Source of the DNA: Limanda limanda
Lineage: Eukaryota > Chordata > Actinopteri > Pleuronectiformes > Pleuronectidae
Length of the DNA: 64,000 bases
Reading direction: 5' to 3'
Assembly: GCF_963576545.1 (NCBI RefSeq)
Contig: NW_026870557.1
Location: 1-64,000 of the forward strand
Position 1 is the first letter of the stretch; each line of letters opens with the position of its first letter. The notes under the pieces are model-generated. The model was not told where the DNA came from, searched no databases, and saw only the letters and a program-made list of their open reading frames with translations. Below are positions 48,239 to 58,966 of the stretch, piece after piece. The position numbers were made by a program, and so were the translations under genes.

Positions 48239-51200
48239 AAAGGTCGGAGAGACTTGGAAAGTGGTTGCATCTGGACTAATTTGGGTCCTGCGGATCGATT
48301 GGTACCATCCCCGAGCTTGTACGACCTTCGGAAGAGGTCGACCGACGAAATTCCCCCAAATCTGAGGAGATATTCTTGAATAACTTTTTTTGTGAAGGTC
48401 GGAGAGACTTGCAAGTAGGCTCTACCCCCACTAAATGGGGTTGCGCGCATCGATTGGTACCATCCTTGAGCTTCTCCGACTTTCGGAAGGGTTAGGGTTA
48501 GGGTTAGGGATGAAAGCACATAGGAGAAAGAGATATTCTTGAATAACTTTTTTTGTGAAGGTCGGAGAGACTTGCAAGTAGGCTCTACCCCCACTAAATG
48601 GGGTAGCGCGCATCGATCGGTACCATCCTTGAGCTTCTCCGACTTTCGGAAGGGTTAGGGTTAGGGTTAGGGATGAAAGCACATAGGAGAAAGAGATATT
48701 CTTGAATAACTTTTTTTGTGAAGGTCGGAGAGACTTGGAAAGTGGTTGCATCTGGACTAATTTGGGTCCTGCGGATCGATTGGTACCATCCCCGAGCTTG
48801 TACGACCTTCGGAAGAGGTCGACCGACGAAATTCCCCCAAATCTGAGGAGATATTCTTGAATAACTTTTTTTGTGAAGGTCGGAGAGACTTGCAAGTAGG
48901 CTCTACCCCCACTAAATGGGGTTGCGCGCATCGATCGGTACCATCCTTGAGCTTCTCCGACTTTCGGAAGGGTTAGGGTTAGGGTTAGGGATGAAAGCAC
49001 ATAGGAGAAAGAGATATTCTTGAATAACTTTTTTTGTGAAGGTCGGAGAGACTTGAAAAGTGGTTGCATCTGGACTAATTTGGGTCCTGCGGATCGATTG
49101 GTACCATCCCCGAGCTTGTACGACCTTCGGAAGAGGTCGACCGACGAAATTCCCCCAAATCTGAGGAGATATTCTTGAATAACTTTTTTTGTGAAGGTCG
49201 GAGAGACTTGCAAGTAGGCTCTACCCCCACTAAATGGGGTTGCGCGCATCGATCGGTACCATCCTTGAGCTTCTCCGACTTTCGGAAGGGTTAGGGTTAG
49301 GGATGAAAGCACATAGGAGAAAGAGATATTCTTGAATAACTTTTTTTGTGAAGGTCGGAGAGACTTGCAAGTAGGCTCTACCCCCACTAAATGGGGTAGC
49401 GCGCATCGATCGGTACCATCCTTGAGCTTCTCCGACTTTCGGAAGGGTTAGGGTTAGGGTTAGGGATGAAAGCACATAGGAGAAAGAGATATTCTTGAAT
49501 AACTTTTTTTGTGAAGGTCGGAGAGACTTGAAAAGTGGTTGCATCTGGACTAATTTGGGTCCTGCGGATCGATTGGTACCATCCCCGAACTTGTACGACC
49601 TTCGGAAGAGGTCGACCGACGAAATTCCCCCAAATCTGAGGAGATATTCTTGAATAACTTTTTTTGTGAAGGTCGGAGAGACTTGCAAGTAGGCTCTACC
49701 CCCACTACATGGGGTTGCGCGCATCGATCGGTACCATCCTTGAGCTTCTCCGACTTTCGGAAGGGTTAGGGTTAGGGTTAGGGATGAAAGCACATAGGAG
49801 AAAGAGATATTCTTGAATAACTTTTTTTGTGAAGGTCGGAGAGACTTGCAAGTAGGCTCTACTCCCACTAAATGGGGTAGCGCGCATCGATCGGTACCAT
49901 CTTTGAGCTTCTCCGACTTTCGGAAGGGTTAGGGTTAGGGTTAGGGATGAAAGCACATAGGAGAAAGAGATATTCTTGAATAACTTTTTTTGTGAAGGTC
50001 GGAGAGACTTGCAAGTAGGCTCTACCCCCACTAAATGGGGTAGCGCGCATCGATCGGTACCATCCTTGAGCTTCTCCGACTTTCGGAAGGGTTAGGGTTA
50101 GGGTTAGGGATGAAAGCACATAGGAGAAAGAGATATTCTTGAATAACTTTTTTTGTGAAGGTCGGAGAGACTTGAAAAGTGGTTGCATCTGGACTAATTT
50201 GGGTCCTGCGGATCGATTGGTACCATCCCCGAGCTTGTACGACCTTCGGAAGAGGTCGACCGACGAAATTCCCCCAAATCTGAGGAGATATTCTTGAATA
50301 ACTTTTTTTGTGAAGGTCGGAGAGACTTGCAAGTAGGCTCTACCCCCACTAAATGGGGTTGCGCGCATCGATCGGTACCATCCTTGAGCTTCTCCGACTT
50401 TCGGTAGGGTTAGGGTTAGGGTTAGGGATGAAAGCACATAGGAGAAAGAGATATTCTTGAATAACTTTTTTTGTGAAGGTCGGAGAGACTTGCAAGTAGG
50501 CTCTACTCCCACTAAATGGGGTAGCGCGCATCGATCGGTACCATCTTTGAGCTTCTCCGACTTTCGGAAGGGTTAGGGTTAGGGTTAGGGATGAAAGCAC
50601 ATAGGAGAAAGAGATATTCTTGAATAACTTTTTTTGTGAAGGTCGGAGAGACTTGCAAGTAGGCTCTACCCCCACTAAATGGGGTAGCGCGCATCGATCG
50701 GTACCATCCTTGAGCTTCTCCGACTTTCGGAAGGGTTAGGGTTAGGGTTAGGGATGAAAGCACATAGGAGAAAGAGATATTCTTGAATAACTTTTTTTGT
50801 GAAGGTCGGAGAGACTTGCAAGTAGGCTCTACCCCCACTAAATGGGGTAGCGCGCATCGATCAGTACCATCCTTGAGCTTCTCCGACTTTCGGAAGGGTT
50901 AGGGTTAGGGTTAGGGATGAAAGCACATAGGAGAAAGAGATATTCTTGAATAACTTTTTTTGTGAAGGTCGGAGAGACTTGGAAAGTGGTTGCATCTGGA
51001 CTAATTTGGGTCCTGCGGATCGATTGGTACCATCCCCGAGCTTGTACGACCTTCGGAAGAGGTCGACCGACGAAATTCCCCCAAATCTGAGGAGATATTC
51101 TTGAATAACTTTTTTTGTGAAGGTCGGAGAGACTTGCAAGTAGGCTCTACCCCCACTAAATGGGGTTGCGCGCATCGATCGGTACCATCCTTGAGCTTCT

Positions 51201-53606
51201 CCGACTTTCGGAAGGGTTAGGGTTAGGGATGAAAGCACATAGGAGAAAGAGATATTCTTGAATAACTTTTTTTGTGAAGGTCGGAGAGACTTGCAAGTAG
51301 GCTCTACCCCCACTAAATGGGGTAGCGCGCATCGATCGGTACCATCCTTGAGCTTCTCCGACTTTCGGAAGGGTTAGGGTTAGGGTTAGGGATGAAAGCA
51401 CATAGGAGAAAGAGATATTCTTGAATAACTTTTTTTGTGAAGGTCGGAGAGACTTGAAAAGTGGTTGCATCTGGACTAATTTGGGTCCTGCGGATCGATT
51501 GGTACCATCCCCGAACTTGTACGACCTTCGGAAGAGGTCGACCGACGAAATTCCCCCAAATCTGAGGAGATATTCTTGAATAACTTTTTTTGTGAAGGTC
51601 GGAGAGACTTGCAAGTAGGCTCTACCCCCACTACATGGGGTTGCGCGCATCGATCGGTACCATCCTTGAGCTTCTCCGACTTTCGGAAGGGTTAGGGTTA
51701 GGGTTAGGGATGAAAGCACATAGGAGAAAGAGATATTCTTGAATAACTTTTTTTGTGAAGGTCGGAGAGACTTGCAAGTAGGCTCTACTCCCACTAAATG
51801 GGGTAGCGCGCATCGATCGGTACCATCTTTGAGCTTCTCCGACTTTCGGAAGGGTTAGGGTTAGGGTTAGGGATGAAAGCACATAGGAGAAAGAGATATT
51901 CTTGAATAACTTTTTTTGTGAAGGTCGGAGAGACTTGCAAGTAGGCTCTACCCCCACTAAATGGGGTAGCGCGCATCGATCGGTACCATCCTTGAGCTTC
52001 TCCGACTTTCGGAAGGGTTAGGGTTAGGGTTAGGGATGAAAGCACATAGGAGAAAGAGATATTCTTGAATAACTTTTTTTGTGAAGGTCGGAGAGACTTG
52101 CAAGTAGGCTCTACCCCCACTAAATGGGGTAGCGCGCATCGATCGGTACCATCCTTGAGCTTCTTCGACTTTCGGAAGGGTTAGGGTTAGGGTTAGGGAT
52201 GAAAGCACATAGGAGAAAGAGATATTCTTGAATAACTTTTTTTGTGAAGGTCGGAGAGACTTGGAAAGTGGTTGCATCTGGACTAATTTGGGTCCTGCGG
52301 ATCGATTGGTACCATGCCCGAGCTTGTACGACCTTCGGAAGAGGTCGACCGACGAAATTCCCCCAAATCTGAGGAGATATTCTTGAATAACTTTTTTTGT
52401 GAAGGTCGGAGAGACTTGCAAGTAGGCTCTACCCCCACTAAATGGGGTAGCGCGCATCGATCGGTACCATCCTTGAGCTTCTCCGACTTTCGGAAGGGTT
52501 AGGGTTAGGGATGAAAGCACATAGGAGAAAGAGATATTCTTGAATAACTTTTTTTGTAAAGGTCGGAGAGACTTGGAAAGTGGTTGCATCTGGACTAATT
52601 TGGGTCCTGCGGATCGATTGGTACCATCCCCGAGCTTGTACGACCTTCGGAAGAGGTCGACCGACGAAATTCCCCCAAATCTGAGGAGATATTCTTGAAT
52701 AACTTTTTTTGTGAAGGTCGGAGAGACTTGCAAGTAGGCTCTACCCCCACTAAATGGGGTTGCGCGCATCGATCGGTACCATCCTTGAGCTTCTCCGACT
52801 TTCGGAAGGGTTAGGGTTAGGGTTAGGGATGAAAGCACATAGGAGAAAGAGATATTCTTGAATAACTTTTTTTGTGAAGGTCGGAGAGACTTGCAAGTAG
52901 GCTCTACCCCCACTAAATGGGGTAGCGCGCATCGATCGGTACCATCCTTGAGCTTCTCCGACTTTCGGAAGGGTTAGGGTTAGGGTTAGGGATGAAAGCA
53001 CATAGGAGAAAGAGATATTCTTGAATAACTTTTTTTGTGAAGGTCGGAGAGACTTGGAAAGTGGTTGCATCTGGACTAATTTGGGTCCTGCGGATCGATT
53101 GGTACCATCCCCGAGCTTGTACGACCTTCGGAAGAGGTCGACCGACGAAATTCCCCCAAATCTGAGGAGATATTCTTGAATAACTTTTTTTGTGAAGGTC
53201 GGAGAGACTTGCAAGTAGGCTCTACCCCCACTAAATGGGGTTGCGCGCATCGATCGGTACCATCCTTGAGCTTCTCCGACTTTCGGAAGGGTTAGGGTTA
53301 GGGTTAGGGATGAAAGCACATAGGAGAAAGAGATATTCTTGAATAACTTTTTTTGTGAAGGTCGGAGAGACTTGAAAAGTGGTTGCATCTGGACTAATTT
53401 GGGTCCTGCGGATCGATTGGTACCATCCCCGAGCTTGTACGACCTTCGGAAGAGGTCGACCGACGAAATTCCCCCAAATCTGAGGAGATATTCTTGAATA
53501 ACTTTTTTTGTGAAGGTCGGAGAGACTTGCAAGTAGGCTCTACCCCCACTAAATGGGGTTGCGCGCATCGATCGGTACCATCCTTGAGCTTCTCCGACTT
53601 TCGGAA
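45682..53606 (+). repeat. Tandem duplication, period 4319 bp
   Basis: 45682-49287 corresponds to 50001-53606. GATCAGTACC (46542 and 50861), TCGGTAGGG (46084 and 50403), two contracted blocks and CCCGAACTTG are shared. Differences include CCTGCGTATC at 47172 against CCTGCGGATC at 51491, and CGATTGG at 48453 against CGATCGG. The match ends where the A at 49200 is contracted and its partner at 53519 is not. Because this block overlaps the 4001-bp one, the region was amplified at least twice. Confidence 0.84.
47934..52252 (+). repeat. HOR segment, 27-mer, 4319 bp; A-runs 1,2,1,2,3,4,2,4
   Basis: B units start at 47934 (ATG type), 48246, 48727, 49045, 49520, 50164, 50971 and 51446; nineteen A units, three contracted (48089, 49200, 51126). 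It holds the only run of exactly three A units (49675-50163). A at 48401 has a C-to-T change in its CpG (CGATTGG). Confidence 0.92.
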
Positions 53607-54651
53607 GGGTTAGGGTTAGGGTTAGGGATGAAAGCACATAGGAGAAAGAGATATTCTTGAATAACTTTTTTTGTGAAGGTCGGAGAGACTTGCAAGTAGG
53701 CTCTACCCCCACTAAATGGGGTAGCGCGCATCGATCGGTACCATCCTTGAGCTTCTCCGACTTTCGGAAGGGTTAGGGTTAGGGTTAGGGATGAAAGCAC
53801 ATAGGAGAAAGAGATATTCTTGAATAACTTTTTTTGTGAAGGTCGGAGAGACTTGAAAAGTGGTTGCATCTGGACTAATTTGGGTCCTGCGGATCGATTG
53901 GTACCATCTCCGAGCTTGTCCGACCTTCGGAAGAGGTCGACCGACGAAATTCCCCCAAATCTGAGGAGATATTCTTGAATAACTTTTTTTGTGAAGGTCG
54001 GAGAGACTTGCAAGTAGGCTCTACCCCCACTAAATGGGGTTGCGCGCATCGATCGGTACCATCCTTGAGCTTCTCCGACTTTCGGAAGGGTTAGGGTTAG
54101 GGTTAGGGATGAAAGCACATAGGAGAAAGAGATATTCTTGAATAACTTTTTTTGTGAAGGTCGGAGAGACTTGCAAGTAGGCTCTACTCCCACTAAATGG
54201 GGTAGCGCGCATCGATCGGTACCATCTTTGAGCTTCTCCGACTTTCGGAAGGGTTAGGGTTAGGGTTAGGGATGAAAGCACATAGGAGAAAGAGATATTC
54301 TTGAATAACTTTTTTTGTGAAGGTCGGAGAGACTTGCAAGTAGGCTCTACCCCCACTAAATGGGGTAGCGCGCATCGATCGGTACCATCCTTGAGCTTCT
54401 CCGACTTTCGGAAGGGTTAGGGTTAGGGTTAGGGATGAAAGCACATAGGAGAAAGAGATATTCTTGAATAACTTTTTTTGTGAAGGTCGGAGAGACTTGC
54501 AAGTAGGCTCTACCCCCACTAAATGGGGTAGCGCGCATCGATCGGTACCATCCTTGAGCTTCTTCGACTTTCGGAAGGGTTAGGGTTAGGGTTAGGGATG
54601 AAAGCACATAGGAGAAAGAGATATTCTTGAATAACCTTTTTTGTGAAGGTC
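52253..54651 (+). repeat. Basic 15-mer HOR, 2399 bp; A-runs 1,2,1,2,4
   Basis: B units start at 52253 (ATG type), 52565, 53046, 53364 and 53845 (TCCGACC with CATCTCCGAG); ten A units, the first (52408) contracted. The plan is the same as 32081-34485. Confidence 0.93.
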
Positions 54652-57600
54652 GGAGAGACTTGGAAAGTGGTTGCATCTGGACTAATTTGGGTCCTGCGGA
54701 TCGATTGGTACCATGCCCGAGCTTGTACGACCTTCGGAAGAGGTCGACCGACGAAATTCCCCCAAATCTGAGGAGATATTCTTGAATAACTTTTTTTGTG
54801 AAGGTCGGAGAGACTTGCAAGTAGGCTCTACCCCCACTAAATGGGGTAGCGCGCATCGATCGGTACCATCCTTGAGCTTCTCCGACTTTCGGAAGGGTTA
54901 GGGTTAGGGTTAGGGATGAAAGCACATAGGAGAAAGAGATATTCTTGAATAACTTTTTTTGTAAAGGTCGGAGAGACTTGGAAAGTGGTTGCATCTGGAC
55001 TAATTTGGGTCCTGCGGATCGATTGGTACCATCCCCGAGCTTGTACGACCTTCGGAAGAGGTCGACCGACGAAATTCCCCCAAATCTGAGGAGATATTCT
55101 TGAATAACTTTTTTTGTGAAGGTCGGAGAGACTTGCAAGTAGGCTCTACCCCCACTAAATGGGGTTGCGCGCATCGATCGGTACCATCCTTGAGCTTCTC
55201 CGACTTTCGGAAGGGTTAGGGTTAGGGTTAGGGATGAAAGCACATAGGAGAAAGAGATATTCTTGAATAACTTTTTTTGTGAAGGTCGGAGAGACTTGCA
55301 AGTAGGCTCTACCCCCACTAAATGGGGTAGCGCGCATCGATCGGTACCATCCTTGAGCTTCTCCGACTTTCGGAAGGGTTAGGGTTAGGGATGAAAGCAC
55401 ATAGGAGAAAGAGATATTCTTGAATAACTTTTTTTGTGAAGGTCGGAGAGACTTGAAAAGTGGTTGCATCTGGACTAATTTGGGTCCTGCGGATCGATTG
55501 GTACCATCCCCGAGCTTGTACGACCTTCGGAAGAGGTCGACCGACGAAATTCCCCCAAATCTGAGGAGATATTCTTGAATAACTTTTTTTGTGAAGGTCG
55601 GAGAGACTTGCAAGTAGGCTCTACCCCCACTAAATGGGGTTGCGCGCATCGATCGGTACCATCCTTGAGCTTCTCCGACTTTCGGAAGGGTTAGGGTTAG
55701 GGTTAGGGATGAAAGCACATAGGAGAAAGAGATATTCTTGAATAACTTTTTTTGTGAAGGTCGGAGAGACTTGAAAAGTGGTTGCATCTGGACTAATTTG
55801 GGTCCTGCGGATCGATTGGTACCATCCCCGAGCTTGTACGACCTTCGGAAGAGGTCGACCGACGAAATTCCCCCAAATCTGAGGAGATATTCTTGAATAA
55901 CTTTTTTTGTGAAGGTCGGAGAGACTTGCAAGTAGGCTCTACCCCCACTAAATGGGGTTGCGCGCATCGATCGGTACCATCCTTGAGCTTCTCCGACTTT
56001 CGGAAGGGTTAGGGTTAGGGTTAGGGATGAAAGCACATAGGAGAAAGAGATATTCTTGAATAACTTTTTTTGTGAAGGTCGGAGAGACTTGAAAAGTGGT
56101 TGCATCTGGACTAATTTGGGTCCTGCGGATCGATTGGTACCATCCCCGAGCTTGTACGACCTTCGGAAGAGGTCGACCGACGAAATTCCCCCAAATCTGA
56201 GGAGATATTCTTGAATAACTTTTTTTGTGAAGGTCGGAGAGACTTGCAAGTAGGCTCTACCCCCACTAAATGGGGTTGCGCGCATCGATCGGTACCATCC
56301 TTGAGCTTCTCCGACTTTCGGAAGGGTTAGGGTTAGGGTTAGGGATGAAAGCACATAGGAGAAAGAGATATTCTTGAATAACTTTTTTTGTGAAGGTCGG
56401 AGAGACTTGCAAGTAGGCTCTACCCCCACTAAATGGGGTAGCGCGCATCGATCGGTACCATCCTTGAGCTTCTCCGACTTTCGGAAGGGTTAGGGTTAGG
56501 GTTAGGGATGAAAGCACATAGGAGAAAGAGATATTCTTGAATAACTTTTTTTGTGAAGGTCGGAGAGACTTGAAAAGTGGTTGCATCTGGACTAATTTGG
56601 GTCCTGCGGATCGATTGGTACCATCCCCGAGCTTGTACGACCTTCGGAAGAGGTCGACCGACGAAATTCCCCCAAATCTGAGGAGATATTCTTGAATAAC
56701 TTTTTTTGTGAAGGTCGGAGAGACTTGCAAGTAGGCTCTACCCCCACTAAATGGGGTTGCGCGCATCGATCGGTACCATCCTTGAGCTTCTCCGACTTTC
56801 GGAAGGGTTAGGGTTAGGGTTAGGGATGAAAGCACATAGGAGAAAGAGATATTCTTGAATAACTTTTTTTGTGAAGGTCGGAGAGACTTGCAAGTAGGCT
56901 CTACTCCCACTAAATGGGGTAGCGCGCATCGATCGGTACCATCTTTGAGCTTCTCCGACTTTCGGAAGGGTTAGGGTTAGGGTTAGGGATGAAAGCACAT
57001 AGGAGAAAGAGATATTCTTGAATAACTTTTTTTGTGAAGGTCGGAGAGACTTGCAAGTAGGCTCTACCCCCACTAAATGGGGTAGCGCGCATCGATCGGT
57101 ACCATCCTTGAGCTTCTCCGACTTTCGGAAGGGTTAGGGTTAGGGTTAGGGATGAAAGCACATAGGAGAAAGAGATATTCTTGAATAACTTTTTTTGTGA
57201 AGGTCGGAGAGACTTGCAAGTAGGCTCTACCCCCACTAAATGGGGTAGCGCGCATCGATCGGTACCATCCTTGAGCTTCTCCGACTTTCGGAAGGGTTAG
57301 GGTTAGGGTTAGGGATGAAAGCACATAGGAGAAAGAGATATTCTTGAATAACTTTTTTTGTGAAGGTCGGAGAGACTTGAAAAGTGGTTGCATCTGGACT
57401 AATTTGGGTCCTGCGGATCGATTGGTACCATCCCCGAGCTTGTACGACCTTCGGAAGAGGTCGACCGACGAAATTCCCCCAAATCTGAGGAGATATTCTT
57501 GAATAACTTTTTTTGTGAAGGTCGGAGAGACTTGCAAGTAGGCTCTACCCCCACTAAATGGGGTTGCGCGCATCGATCGGTACCATCCTTGAGCTTCTCC

Positions 57601-58966
57601 GACTTTCGGAAGGGTTAGGGTTAGGGTTAGGGATGAAAGCACATAGGAGAAAGAGATATTCTTGAATAACTTTTTTTGTGAAGGTCGGAGAGACTTGCAA
57701 GTAGGCTCTACCCCCACTAAATGGGGTAGCGCGCATCGATCGGTTACATCTTTGAGCTTCTCCGACTTTCGGAAGGGTTAGGGTTAGGGTTAGGGATGAA
57801 AGCACATAGGAGAAAGAGATATTCTTGAATAACTTTTTTTGTGAAGGTCGGAGAGACTTGGAAAGTGGTTGCATCTGGACTAATTTGGGTCCTGCGGATC
57901 GATTGGTACCATCCCCGAGCTTGTACGACCTTCGGAAGAGGTCGACCGACGAAATTCCCCCAAATCTGAGGAGATATTCTTGAATAACTTTTTTTGTGAA
58001 GGTCGGAGAGACTTGCAAGTAGGCTCTACCCCCACTAAATGGGGTTGCGCGCATCGATCGGTACCATCCTTGAGCTTCTCCGACTTTCGGAAGGGTTAGG
58101 GTTAGGGTTAGGGATGAAAGCACATAGGAGAAAGAGATATTCTTGAATAACTTTTTTTGTGAAGGTCGGAGAGACTTGAAAAGTGGTTGCATCTGGACTA
58201 ATTTGGGTCCTGCGGATCGATTGGTACCATCCCCGAGCTTGTACGACCTTCGGAAGAGGTCGACCGACGAAATTCCCCCAAATCTGAGGAGATATTCTTG
58301 AATAACTTTTTTTGTGAAGGTCGGAGAGACTTGCAAGTAGGCTCTACCCCCACTAAATGGGGTTGCGCGCATCGATCGGTACCATCCTTGAGCTTCTCCG
58401 ACTTTCGGAAGGGTTAGGGTTAGGGTTAGGGATGAAAGCACATAGGAGAAAGAGATATTCTTGAATAACTTTTTTTGTGAAGGTCGGAGAGACTTGAAAA
58501 GTGGTTGCATCTGGACTAATTTGGGTCCTGCGGATCGATTGGTACCATCCCCGAGCTTGTACGACCTTCGGAAGAGGTCGACCGACGAAATTCCCCCAAA
58601 TCTGAGGAGATATTCTTGAATAACTTTTTTTGTGAAGGTCGGAGAGACTTGCAAGTAGGCTCTACCCCCACTAAATGGGGTTGCGCGCATCGATCGGTAC
58701 CATCCTTGAGCTTCTCCGACTTTCGGAAGGGTTAGGGTTAGGGTTAGGGATGAAAGCACATAGGAGAAAGAGATATTCTTGAATAACTTTTTTTGTGAAG
58801 GTCGGAGAGACTTGCAAGTAGGCTCTACCCCCACTAAATGGGGTAGCGCGCATCGATCGGTACCATCCTTGAGCTTCTTCGACTTTCGGAAGGGTTAGGG
58901 TTAGGGTTAGGGATGAAAGCACATAGGAGAAAGAGATATTCTTGAATAACTTTTTTTGTGAAGGTC
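54652..58966 (+). repeat. HOR segment, 27-mer, 4315 bp; A-runs 1,2,1,1,2,4,2,1,1,2
   Basis: B units start at 54652 (ATG type), 54970, 55445, 55763, 56081, 56562, 57369, 57850, 58168 and 58486; seventeen A units, one contracted (55288). The preceding A ends in CCTTTTTT, a marker otherwise confined to the first 13 kb and to 61.3 kb. The final A-run has only two units, but the second carries the CTTCTTCGAC mark of a fourth unit, so two A units were probably lost. Confidence 0.92.
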
